Assembly: GCF_001295845.1 (NCBI RefSeq)
Contig: NZ_LJIC01000154.1
Span: forward strand, 1 to 40,660
Source: Rhodopseudomonas sp. AAP120
GTDB lineage: Bacteria > Pseudomonadota > Alphaproteobacteria > Rhizobiales > Xanthobacteraceae
Direction of reading: 5' to 3'
Length of the DNA: 40,660 nucleotides
Positions 14,893-22,547 of this stretch are shown piece by piece (within the stretch, counting starts at the first letter, position 1; each line of letters starts with the position of its first letter). A program made the translations under genes and the position numbers. The notes beneath the pieces were generated by a model. It ran no database searches. It saw only the letters and a program-made list of their open reading frames with translations, and was not told where the DNA came from.

Positions 14893-15650
14893 GCGCTGCG
14901 CCGACCAACAGCGGGCGCGTTGCGCTGGTCACCGGCGGTGGCGGCGGCCTCGGCGCCATCATCGCCGCGGCGCTGCACGGCGCCGGCTATCGGGTGGCGA
15001 TCGGCGATATCGACGAGGCGGCCGCCAAGGCCGTCGCGACGCGGCTGGATGCCGCCGGCGCGGCGACGCTCGGGCTGAAGCTCGACGTCCGTCGCAAGAG
15101 CGATTTCGATGCCGCGCTGGCGGCAGTGCTGTCGCGCTGGAACGCCGCGCATGTGCTGGTCAACAACGCTGCCGTCACGGTGGCGCGGCCGGTGATGGAG
15201 ATCTCGCCGGAGGAATTCGACGAGGTGATCGCCGTCAATCTGCGCGGCACCTTCCTCGGCTGCCAGGTGTTCGGCGCGTACTTCCGCGACGCCGGCCACG
15301 GCCGCATCGTCAACATGGCGTCGCTCGCCGGCCAGAACGGCGGCACCGCCACCGGTGCGCATTACGCCGCCTCGAAAGGCGGCATCGTCACGCTGACGAA
15401 GGTGTTCGCGCGCGATCTCGGCAAGTCGGGCGTCACCGTCAACGCGATCGCGCCCGGCCCGCTCGATCTGCCGATCGTGCACAAGACCGTGCCGGCCGAG
15501 CGCTTCGCCGAGTTCAAGGCGAACATCCCGGTCGGCGACATCGGCGATCCCGCTTTCGTGGCGCAGATGGTGCTGCAGCTCGCCTCTGCCGAATCCGGTT
15601 TCGTCTCCGGCGCGACCTGGGACGTCAACGGCGGCCTGTTCATGCGATGA
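14889..15650 (+). CDS. SDR-family dehydrogenase, candidate cis-diol dehydrogenase
   Basis: A 253-residue short-chain dehydrogenase/reductase. The cofactor motif is TGGGGGLG near residues 15-22, the Asp of IGDID suggests preference for NAD over NADP, and NNAAV is present. The catalytic serine (VNMASLAGQ) and the YAASK motif are intact, and the C-terminus [14 protein letters not shown] is classical. It overlaps the beta-subunit stop codon by ATGA, and its own stop overlaps the next frame. Its position directly after the dioxygenase subunits suggests oxidation of the cis-dihydrodiol product to a catechol, or of a related alcohol. That role is inferred from context. Confidence 0.9.
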   Translation: MSAAPTNSGRVALVTGGGGGLGAIIAAALHGAGYRVAIGDIDEAAAKAVATRLDAAGAATLGLKLDVRRKSDFDAALAAVLSRWNAAHVLVNNAAVTVARPVMEISPEEFDEVIAVNLRGTFLGCQVFGAYFRDAGHGRIVNMASLAGQNGGTATGAHYAASKGGIVTLTKVFARDLGKSGVTVNAIAPGPLDLPIVHKTVPAERFAEFKANIPVGDIGDPAFVAQMVLQLASAESGFVSGATWDVNGGLFMR

Positions 15651-15658
15651 GGGCGGCG

Positions 15659-16174
15659 ATGATGACGACGGTCGAACGCAGCGAATTTCGCGAGGCGATG
15701 AGCAGGCTGGGCGCAGCCGTCAACATCATCACCACCGATGGCTCGGCCGGGCTGCACGGCCTGACCGCATCGGCGGTGTGTAGCGTCACCGACGATCCGC
15801 CGACGCTGCTGGTCTGCGTCAACCGCGCCTCCAACGTCCACGCCGCGCTGTCCGCCAACGGCGTGCTGTGCGTCAACGTGCTGGCGAGCCGACATCAGGA
15901 CCTATCCAATCTGTTCGGCCGCGGCGGCATCCCGGTGCACGAGCGCTTCGCCGGCGCGGAATGGCGCGTGCTGCATACGGGTGCGCCGGCGCTCGCCGAC
16001 GCCGTCGTCAGCCTCGACTGCAGCATCGCGCAGGTGACGGACGTCGGCACCCACAGCGTATTCTTCTGCCGCGTCCAGGCGATCGCGCTCGGCGCGCATC
16101 CCGAAGGGCTGATCTACTTCAACCGCGCCTATCACGACATCGCGCCGCGCGCGCACGACGTCTGCCATTCGTAA
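15659..16174 (+). CDS. Flavin reductase (HpaC/NtaB type)
   Basis: A flavin reductase-like protein of about 171 residues, expected to use NAD(P)H to reduce FMN or FAD and deliver it to the flavin monooxygenase at the head of the operon. The split-barrel features are clear: [42 protein letters not shown] and [19 protein letters not shown]. Start choice is uncertain. ATG 15647 overlaps the SDR stop codon, but GAGGG at 15649-15653 better supports ATG 15659 or 15662. The protein may also support the Rieske enzyme only if it had a different cofactor; there is no sign of an iron-sulfur domain. Confidence 0.9.
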   Translation: MMTTVERSEFREAMSRLGAAVNIITTDGSAGLHGLTASAVCSVTDDPPTLLVCVNRASNVHAALSANGVLCVNVLASRHQDLSNLFGRGGIPVHERFAGAEWRVLHTGAPALADAVVSLDCSIAQVTDVGTHSVFFCRVQAIALGAHPEGLIYFNRAYHDIAPRAHDVCHS

Positions 16175-16187
16175 CGAGGCTCGCATC

Positions 16188-16754
16188 ATGACCATCGACC
16201 AACTCGCCGCTACCGTGCAGGCGCTCCAGGACCAGGTTGCGACGCTGAGCGCCGAAGCGGAGATCCGCCGCATCCAGGCACGCTACATGTTTCTTTGCGA
16301 TACGCCCTGTCCGGAGTTCGGCGTTGAGGACGACGCCGAGCGGATCGAGCGCATCGTCGATCTCTACGCCGAGGACGCGATCTGGGAAGGCGTCGGCGCC
16401 TATTACGACAATCAGTTCGGCCGCAGTGTCGGCAAGGCGGCGATCCGCAAGCACTTCCAGGGCTTCTGGGGGCAGAAGCGCGATCCCGCGCTGGTGCTCA
16501 ACGTTCACTATCTCACCTCGGAGCAGATCCACGTCCGCGGCGACGAGGCCGATGGACAGTGGGTGCACTGCCAGCCCTGGATCTTCAGCGACGGCTCGTC
16601 GCTGCTGCGCTCCAGCCGGCTGAACAATCTGTTCCGCAAGGAGGCCGGCGTCTGGAAGATCGCCCGCACCCGCACCGAGAACCTGTTCGTGGCGCCGCTC
16701 AAGGCGGGCTGGGCCGAGAGCGTGCCGGAGAAATCCGTGCTGATGCGGCCCTGA
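16188..16754 (+). CDS. SnoaL/NTF2-like protein
   Basis: A 188-residue cytoplasmic protein with an N-terminal helix (residues 1-30, ATVQALQDQVATLSAEAEIRR, probably a short coiled coil) and a SnoaL-like cone domain (RYMFLCD, VDLYAEDAIWEG, GKAAIRKHFQGFWG, SSRLNNLFRKEAGVWKIARTR). This superfamily includes isomerases, dehydratases and cyclases as well as non-catalytic partners. A GAGG ribosome-binding site precedes the start, 13 nt after the flavin reductase stop codon, so it is part of the operon. It could process an oxygenation product, but no diagnostic catalytic pair can be assigned from sequence alone. Confidence 0.8.
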   Translation: MTIDQLAATVQALQDQVATLSAEAEIRRIQARYMFLCDTPCPEFGVEDDAERIERIVDLYAEDAIWEGVGAYYDNQFGRSVGKAAIRKHFQGFWGQKRDPALVLNVHYLTSEQIHVRGDEADGQWVHCQPWIFSDGSSLLRSSRLNNLFRKEAGVWKIARTRTENLFVAPLKAGWAESVPEKSVLMRP

Positions 16755-16790
16755 GCGACTACGCCTCATTCGACGATTGAAGGACACCCG

Positions 16791-17204
16791 ATGACCACCA
16801 CGCCCGCTCTGTCATTCGCCGACGCCGTCCCGCTCGAAGCCGACGCGCTGCACCGCCTGCTGCAGGCCTGGTTCCGCGCCGAGGGCAGCGACGATCCGGC
16901 GGCCATCCGCGCCCGCTTCGACGACGGCTTCAACATGGTGAGCCCCGCCGGCAAGGTGCTGCCGTTCGCGCAGTTCTCCGCCGGCCTGCCGGCGATGCGC
17001 GGCTCGCGGCCGACGCTGATCATGGAGATCAGCGAGGTTGTGGTGCGCTATCAGGACGAGAAGACGGCCGTCGTCACCTATCGCGAGCGCCAGATCCAGG
17101 ACAGCGGCACCACCGACCGCCTCTCCACCGCGCTCCTGATCAAGCGCGACGACCGGCCGACGCCGGTGTGGCGGCATCTGCAGGAGACCTGGATCACCCC
17201 GTGA
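16791..17204 (+). CDS. Small SnoaL/DUF4440-like protein
   Basis: A 137-residue protein with the outline of a small NTF2-like fold: LHRLLQAWFRAEGSDDPAAIRARFDDGFNMVSPAGKVLPF, then three strands (LIMEISEVVVRYQDE, AVVTYRERQIQ, PVWRHLQETWI) ending in the characteristic Trp-containing strand. A GAAGGA ribosome-binding site precedes the start. It lies 36 nt after the preceding SnoaL-like gene and is the second such protein in the operon. The two are not close copies. The function is unknown; isomerase, hydrolase or accessory roles are possible. Confidence 0.75.
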   Translation: MTTTPALSFADAVPLEADALHRLLQAWFRAEGSDDPAAIRARFDDGFNMVSPAGKVLPFAQFSAGLPAMRGSRPTLIMEISEVVVRYQDEKTAVVTYRERQIQDSGTTDRLSTALLIKRDDRPTPVWRHLQETWITP

Positions 17205-17245
17205 CCGCCGTCACGCCCGACACGACAGAGCTGCAGGAATCTCCG

Positions 17246-17425
17246 ATGGCCGAGGCCGAGATGTGGAAGACCTATCGCTACAACGGCTTCCGGGTGATGG
17301 TCATCCAGCAATGGGACGACCCCTTCGGCCGCCGCATGGTCCGCATCGAAAGCCTCGACGACGGCGGCGAACACGCCACCGGGATGTTCGAGGCGGATTT
17401 TTTGAGGGATGCGGAGCCGGAATAG
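17246..17425 (+). CDS. Small hypothetical protein at operon end
   Basis: A 59-residue soluble protein (MAEAEMWKTYRYNGFRVMVI...) with a beta-rich, charged composition and no signal peptide or membrane helix. I chose ATG 17246, which follows a GCAGGAA ribosome-binding site. An alternative GTG at 17201 overlaps the previous stop codon by GTGA and would give 74 residues. It is not recognised. It is the last gene of the oxygenase operon and ends 36 nt before the convergent Fic gene, so it is probably co-transcribed. Confidence 0.55.
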   Translation: MAEAEMWKTYRYNGFRVMVIQQWDDPFGRRMVRIESLDDGGEHATGMFEADFLRDAEPE

Positions 17426-17461
17426 CGGGCGCTGATCGGGCCGCCTACAAGCGAAGTGCGT

Positions 17462-18688
17462 TTACAGCCTCGCTGGGCCTGCTGACTCCTCGTCCGGATC
17501 GACTCCAGCAAGGATCGGCTCTTCGCCGAACGGACGGTTGATGATGGCGAGTGCTTCGGGCGCCGCGTAGACGCGGTTGCGCGCGTATCCGGTCCTCTCT
17601 TGCAGAATGCCCACTTCCTGCAATTGCGCGATGGCCTGATTGATCTGCGCCGGCGTGACATCGAGGAGTTGGCCGAGGCGCTTCGCCGTCACCACCGGAT
17701 AGTTGTGCAGCTCGTCCAAGGCGCGTAGCGCCGCGGACCCCTTTCGAAATTTCCTGCGCTCCCTCCAGCGCTCGGACAGTTCCGACAGCGCCGTCCGCGT
17801 GCGCATCAGCTCTTCGACGGTACCGGTCACGGCGTCGGCCATGAACATGATGATGGGCTCCCAGTCGAGCCGTTGCTGGGCGTCTTTCAGCGATGCGTAG
17901 TACGTGCCCTTTCGGCTTTCGATGTAGGGCGACAGATACAGCGGCACGTGTTTCTCGGCCGCCATCATCAGGGGAAGCAGCAGGCGACCGACGCGGCCGT
18001 TGCCGTCGCGGAACGGGTGCACGGCCTCGAAATGGGTATGCGCGATCGCCATACGCGTGACGAACCCTTGGGTCATCTGCTGCATGCCTTCGTTCCGGAG
18101 ATAGTCGACCGTCTGGGCGAGACAGTCCGGGACATCTGCGGGAGGCGGAGGATTGAGGCTCGAATAGGCGATGCCCCCGTTCCCACCGATCCAGACGACG
18201 CGCGTTCGGAGTTCTCCAGGAATGTCCTGATAGTCGGGATCATCCTTCATCACGGCGCGATGCAGATCCTTGATCAGGTCCAGCGTGAAGATGCCGTATC
18301 CGTCCGCGGCGGCCTTCGGAATGAACCCGTCCAAGGCGACCGCGTAGTTGCGCACTTGGCGCGCTTCTTCGCGCGAGCCCTCGTCGCCCGTCTCCTCGAC
18401 GGACAAGAGTTCGTCGAGGGTGCTCTGTGTCCCCTCGATGGAAGAGGAACTGACCGCCTCGCGCCGGGTCAGGACCCGGCTGACGATGTAGGGGTCCTTC
18501 ATCTGGGCCGCGATCGCGTCAACCTTGCCGAACGCCGCTTGAGCGGCTTCCAGGGCTTTGGTCGCCCCTGGGGCAAAGACGCCGCCTTCAGGGGGCGCCG
18601 GCGGGACGATCCCATAATGGGCCTCGTAGGGCGGCGGCAGCCGCTTCAGGGCCTCGCGGATCGTATGGCTGAGGTCGCTGCGCTTCAT
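17462..18688 (-). CDS. Fic-family AMPylase with inhibitory helix and winged-helix tail
   Basis: A 408-residue Fic protein. The core motif HPFRDGNGRVGR (residues 224-235) has the catalytic His224, the metal-binding Asp228 and both arginines needed for AMP transfer. An inhibitory motif of the [S/T]xxxE[G/N] form is present upstream (SSSIEG, Ser81-Glu85-Gly86), placing it in the class with an N-terminal auto-inhibitory helix. The C-terminus (ALDELHNYPVVTAKRLGQLLDVTPAQINQAIAQLQEVGIL) is a winged-helix DNA-binding domain. Such proteins modify targets by AMPylation and may regulate their own gene. ATG 18688 is chosen; upstream codons lie in the AT-rich promoter. It is a single gene, with no antitoxin partner beside it. 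Confidence 0.92.
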   Translation of the reverse strand: MKRSDLSHTIREALKRLPPPYEAHYGIVPPAPPEGGVFAPGATKALEAAQAAFGKVDAIAAQMKDPYIVSRVLTRREAVSSSSIEGTQSTLDELLSVEETGDEGSREEARQVRNYAVALDGFIPKAAADGYGIFTLDLIKDLHRAVMKDDPDYQDIPGELRTRVVWIGGNGGIAYSSLNPPPPADVPDCLAQTVDYLRNEGMQQMTQGFVTRMAIAHTHFEAVHPFRDGNGRVGRLLLPLMMAAEKHVPLYLSPYIESRKGTYYASLKDAQQRLDWEPIIMFMADAVTGTVEELMRTRTALSELSERWRERRKFRKGSAALRALDELHNYPVVTAKRLGQLLDVTPAQINQAIAQLQEVGILQERTGYARNRVYAAPEALAIINRPFGEEPILAGVDPDEESAGPARL

Positions 18689-18725
18689 CGGAACCCAAAC
18701 TAAGAGCCGCGCTCCCGCTTTCATA

Positions 18726-18787
18726 TTTTGGCTTTTATAAAAAAACCATAACATAAAGCGATTCCACTGACCCTTCTTTTGGCTTTT
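18726..18787. promoter_or_regulatory. AT-rich Fic promoter with 11-bp direct repeats
   Basis: TTTTGGCTTTT occurs twice, at 18726-18736 and 18777-18787, exactly 51 bp apart, about five helical turns. The sequence between and around them is strikingly AT-rich for this genome and includes TTATAAAA on the minus strand. It lies 38-99 nt upstream of the Fic start. Spacing on the same DNA face suggests paired binding sites, possibly for the Fic winged-helix domain. Confidence 0.5.
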
Positions 18788-18928
18788 TGTCTTTCAGCCG
18801 GGCCCCGCCCACGGCGGGGTGCGTATGCGGAGAGCGGACGGCGGAGAGGGCGGAGGTAACCGCTCTACGGCGGACCCGAGCATGAGCCGCCGATCTGAAG
18901 GATGAGCCGGGAACTTAGATGGATCGGC

Positions 18929-19002
18929 TGGAGCGGGCGAAGGGAATCGAACCCTCGTATGCAGCTTGGGAAGCTGCCGTTCTACCATTGAACTACGCCC
19001 GC
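18929..19002 (-). tRNA. tRNA-Gly (anticodon CCC)
   Basis: A complete 74-nt tRNA including an encoded CCA. The acceptor arms GCGGGCG and CGCCCGC pair fully. The D-arm region holds AATGGTAG. The anticodon stem GCAGC/GCTGC encloses the loop TTCCCAA, giving anticodon CCC for glycine codon GGG. The T-arm contains GGTTCGATTCC. It stands alone between the Fic gene and the alkyltransferase gene, with no adjacent integrase or duplicated 3' end. Confidence 0.95.
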
Positions 19003-19213
19003 GCACTGGCGCGAAAGCCTGACCGCGTCGCGGCCGGTCCCTCTGATTAGCCGAGACGGCGGCCATCGCCAAGAGGCTGCGGCGCGATCCGCTGACGCGG
19101 CGGCTTCCCGCATTTGCCGTATTCCGCGGCGCAAACTGCGACGCTCGTATCTGAAATTAACAATTCGGTAAGAATTCAGATGCGCGGCCCGAGCCCGTTG
19201 GTATATTCGCGCC

Positions 19214-19792
19214 ATGGCGGGGGCTGCGTACACGATCTTCGATACGCTGATGGGCCGGTGCGGCATCGCATGGGGCGACGACGGCGTTCTCGCCGTGCAG
19301 CTCGCCGACAGCCGCGAGATCGACACCCGGCGCAGGCTGCTGCGGCAGTGTCCCGACGCCCGCGAGAGCCGGCCCTCGGCCGAGATTGCCGGCGCGATCG
19401 ACGGCATCGCCGCGACGCTGCGCGGCGCGCCGCATGATTTTTCCGATGTGTCGCTCGATCTCGGCGGTCTGCCGGCGTTCGATTGCCGGGTCTATGCGGC
19501 GATCCGGGCCATTCCGCGCGGCGAGACCGCGACCCACGCCGAACTGGCCAAGCGGGTCGGCTCGTCCGGGGCGCTCTACGCCGTGGGCCACGCCATCCGC
19601 CGCAATCCGTTTGCGCTGATCGTGCCGTGCCACCGCGCGCTGGCGACGGCTGGCGACACCAGCGGCATCTGCGCCAATGGCGGCGTCATCACCCGGCGCC
19701 GGCTGCTGGCGATGGAAGGTGCGATTGCCGCCGGCGGCCCGAGCCTGTTCGACGTGCTGCTGACGGCCGCACCACGCCAGCCGGAGCGCTGA
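19214..19792 (+). CDS. Methylated-DNA-protein-cysteine methyltransferase (MGMT/Ogt family)
   Basis: A 192-residue suicide DNA-repair protein that moves alkyl groups from O6-alkylguanine (and O4-alkylthymine) to its own cysteine. The active site PCHR is at about residues 139-142, within NPFALIVPCHRALA. The preceding helix-turn-helix (THAELAKRVGSSGALYAVGHAIRRNP) contains the arginine finger region, and ITRRRLLAMEGA closes the domain. The usual GYxGG loop after the active site reads SGICANGG, a departure from E. coli Ogt and Ada. The N-terminal domain is present but short. It is a single gene, convergent with the MATE gene. Confidence 0.9.
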   Translation: MAGAAYTIFDTLMGRCGIAWGDDGVLAVQLADSREIDTRRRLLRQCPDARESRPSAEIAGAIDGIAATLRGAPHDFSDVSLDLGGLPAFDCRVYAAIRAIPRGETATHAELAKRVGSSGALYAVGHAIRRNPFALIVPCHRALATAGDTSGICANGGVITRRRLLAMEGAIAAGGPSLFDVLLTAAPRQPER

Positions 19793-19802
19793 GCAACAGC
19801 CC

Positions 19803-21248
19803 TCAGTCGACCATCGGCGGCGTGATCACCGCCACCTTCTTCGGCTCCCAGCGCGTCACCAGCACGCTGAGGGCGCAGCCGAGGCCGAGCAGCACCATCG
19901 AGGCGGCGGCCAGCGCGAAGAAATTGCCGGCGGTGCCGTGGCTGGCCATCAGCAGCCAACCGCCGATCACCACGAAGACCAGCCGCGCGGTCTGCGCCAG
20001 CACCGGGCCCAGCACCTTGGCGGCGCCCTGCGCCGAAAAGTACAGCGAGATCGACAGGCCGATGAAGGCATAGAACGGCGCCGCCACCTGCAGATAGCGC
20101 TCGCCGGCGAGCTTGACGCCTGGATCGCTAGAGAACAGATCGACCCACAGATGCGGGAACACCGCGATGGCGCAGCCGAATACGCCCACCGACAGGAACG
20201 ACACCAGCGCCGCCGTCCAGGCGATCCGCCGCGCCCGCGCGATCCGGCCGGCGCCGATCGCCATGCCGATCATCGGCACCGAGGCGATGCCGACCGCGAA
20301 CGCGACCGAGGTCAGCATGAACTCCAGCCGTGCGCCGATGCCGTAGCCGGCCAGCACCGCGGTGCCGAAATGCGCCAGCATGTGGGTGAAGATGGTGATG
20401 GTCAGCACCGACTGCAGCGGCGTGAAGCACGCCACCGCGCCGACCTTGAGGATGTCGAAGAACATGCCGCGCTCGATCCGCAACCCGCTGAAGCTCGGCT
20501 GCACCCGGGCGCGCCCGGAGAAAATGTACCAGGCCATCACCGCAACGCTGGTCGAGAACGCCGTCAGCGTGCCGGCGGCGACGCCCGGCATGCCGAAGCT
20601 CGGGATCGGGCCGAGCCCGAGGCCGAGCGTCCCGCCGAGCACGATCTGCAGCACCGCCGAATTCAGGATCATCAGCGACGGCAGCTTCATGTTGCCTGTG
20701 CCGCGCAGGATCGCCGCCAGCGTGTTCATCAGCCACGGCACCACCGCGCCGGCGAAGAAGATGTGGACGTAGCCGATCGCCTGCGCCAGCACGTTGCCGC
20801 GGCCGCCGAGCAGTTCCAGCGCCCGCGCGCCGAACATCAGCATGCCGACCGTGAACACGGCGCCGAAGCCCAGCCCGATCAGCAGCGCGTGCATCGCCAG
20901 CAGCGCGGCGCGGTCCGGATCGCCGGAGCCGAGCGCGCGGGCGATCGCCGAGGCGACGCCGCCGCCCATCGCGCCGCCCGACATCGTCATGGTCAGGATC
21001 ACGAACGGGAACACCAGCGCCATCGCGGCCAGCGCCTCGGTGCCGAGCCGGCCGATATAGGAGGTCTCGGCCACCACCACGCAGGTGCCGGCGGTCAGCG
21101 CCAACACGTTGGGCCAGGCCAGCCGCAGCAGCGTCGGCAGGATGGCGTCGTCGAGCAGCGGATTGTGCGGAGGCGGCGGCTCGGCGCCGGGCCGCAGCAG
21201 CGGCTCGGCCGCGACGGGCGGCAGTTCGGCGACGGCGACGTCGGACAT
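19803..21248 (-). CDS. MATE-family efflux transporter
   Basis: A 481-residue inner-membrane protein with about 12 membrane helices in two matching halves, as in the NorM/MATE sodium- or proton-coupled exporters of drugs and cationic metabolites. The first half starts PTLLRLAWPNVLALTAGTCVVVAETSYIGRLGTEALAAMALVFP; the second repeats the pattern after residue 260 (FFDILKVGAVACFTPLQSVLTITIFTHML). A 30-residue Pro- and Ala-rich cytoplasmic leader precedes helix 1. ATG 21248 follows a strong GGAGG ribosome-binding site. It ends 10 nt from the convergent alkyltransferase gene. The substrate cannot be predicted. Confidence 0.92.
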   Translation of the reverse strand: MSDVAVAELPPVAAEPLLRPGAEPPPPHNPLLDDAILPTLLRLAWPNVLALTAGTCVVVAETSYIGRLGTEALAAMALVFPFVILTMTMSGGAMGGGVASAIARALGSGDPDRAALLAMHALLIGLGFGAVFTVGMLMFGARALELLGGRGNVLAQAIGYVHIFFAGAVVPWLMNTLAAILRGTGNMKLPSLMILNSAVLQIVLGGTLGLGLGPIPSFGMPGVAAGTLTAFSTSVAVMAWYIFSGRARVQPSFSGLRIERGMFFDILKVGAVACFTPLQSVLTITIFTHMLAHFGTAVLAGYGIGARLEFMLTSVAFAVGIASVPMIGMAIGAGRIARARRIAWTAALVSFLSVGVFGCAIAVFPHLWVDLFSSDPGVKLAGERYLQVAAPFYAFIGLSISLYFSAQGAAKVLGPVLAQTARLVFVVIGGWLLMASHGTAGNFFALAAASMVLLGLGCALSVLVTRWEPKKVAVITPPMVD

Positions 21249-21361
21249 GTTTCCTCCGGGGCCCGGTCTGACCGCCGTGCCTCGGCTCGTTCCTAGCATC
21301 GATCCGCCGCAAAGCGAGCGCGCCGGACGCATAGGTGAAGGCCGGGAAGATCAGGGCGCGA

Positions 21362-22402
21362 TCAGCGCACCGACCACAGCAGCGACGCCGGACCGTCCGG
21401 CTGCGACAGCCCGACCGCGATCCGCCGCCCGCAGGCCGCCGCCAGCCCCTCGACCAGCCCCTCCAGCATCCGGACGCAGACCGGGTGCGCATCGGCGACG
21501 CCGTCCATCAGCTTCCAGCCGCTCTGCCGCAGTTCGAAGCCGCCGCCTGCGCGTTGCAGATCGACGGCGTCGTCCTGCGCCGCAAGCAGCGCCTGCAGCA
21601 GCCGCGCGAAGCCGGCGGCATCGCGGCCGGTCTCGCCGAGGCCGGGTGCGAGATCGTCATACGACTGCATGCCAATCAGCTTGCCGGTGAGATGCAGCAG
21701 ATAGGACGCGTCGACCGGGCCGAACAGCTGCACGGCGACCGGCGCGGCGGTGCGGACATATTCCATCGCGTAGTTACGATAGGCCTTCTCCAGCCGCGGC
21801 CGCGGCCAGCTCTCGACCGGCAGCGCCGGCGCCTGCGCGGCATCGAACAGCGGCGCCTCGAGATGCCGCGCGAACACCACGCGCTGGTCGAGTTCGAGCG
21901 GATGATCGTAATCGTAGTAATAGCCTTCAAGGCCGTCCTGACCGTCGACGCTCTGCTTGGTGCAGACGAAACCGAGGCTGGGATGGCCGAGCGCCACGCC
22001 GTTGTTGCCGTGCCAGCCGCGCAGCATCGCCTTCGAGACCTCGCTTGGCACGCCGCAGATCGCGGTGCCGCGCCAGATCCAGCGCGGCGGCGGATAGCGG
22101 ATCCACGCCTTGCGGTCGCTCTCGTGCATGTACTCGACGTGGACGCCGCCGATCCAGTTCGACAGATAGTGATACTGCGCGGCCGCGACGGCCGGCGGCA
22201 GATGCGCGATCCCGAGCTTGGCGAGGCCGGCGACGAACCGCTCCTGTTGCTGGCGGCGAAACACTCTGAACACGAATTCGGCGGCGCCCGGCGTGCCGCG
22301 GCGGCTCACCAGCGTCAGCACCAGCCCGGTGAAGCAGGCGTGGTACAGATCGGCCACGCTGCGCCAGCGGCGCCACTGCGCCTCGCGTTCGGCATCGGAC
22401 AT
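21362..22402 (-). CDS. Conserved-looking hypothetical protein, 346 residues
   Basis: Not recognised. It is a soluble protein with no signal peptide or membrane helix. Visible features are an aromatic-rich central region (QYHYLSNWIGGVHVEYMHES, then RKAWIRYPPPRWIWRGTAIC), a YYYDYDHPL segment and a C-terminal alpha/beta stretch (MLEGLVEGLAAACGRRIAVGL) that distantly recalls V4R-like or L-2-amino-thiazoline-carboxylate-hydrolase-like domains; that resemblance is weak. Its codon use matches its neighbours, supporting a real gene. ATG 22402 has a GGGAGACGAA ribosome-binding site; an upstream ATG at 22435 would add 11 residues. It is divergent from the sorbosone-dehydrogenase-like gene, with 145 nt between them. 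Confidence 0.75.
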   Translation of the reverse strand: MSDAEREAQWRRWRSVADLYHACFTGLVLTLVSRRGTPGAAEFVFRVFRRQQQERFVAGLAKLGIAHLPPAVAAAQYHYLSNWIGGVHVEYMHESDRKAWIRYPPPRWIWRGTAICGVPSEVSKAMLRGWHGNNGVALGHPSLGFVCTKQSVDGQDGLEGYYYDYDHPLELDQRVVFARHLEAPLFDAAQAPALPVESWPRPRLEKAYRNYAMEYVRTAAPVAVQLFGPVDASYLLHLTGKLIGMQSYDDLAPGLGETGRDAAGFARLLQALLAAQDDAVDLQRAGGGFELRQSGWKLMDGVADAHPVCVRMLEGLVEGLAAACGRRIAVGLSQPDGPASLLWSVR

Positions 22403-22547
22403 TTCGTCTCCCGTTCCCGCGGCGTTGATTGTCATTTTGTCGCTGCGTCACTGCAGCAAGCCGCCTCACAGACTTTTCATGGCTTCTAAACGAACGCAAC
22501 CCGGCCTGCGCGATTGGCGTTGCGTGATTGCCGAGTGGAGAGACGTG

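Noticed and set aside
18688..19002. Genomic island inserted at tRNA-Gly
   Set aside because: Only the AT-rich Fic promoter suggests it. There is no integrase and no repeated tRNA 3' end in the window.
19938..21296. 452-residue plus-strand frame
   Set aside because: Antisense to the MATE transporter, whose membrane helices are clear.
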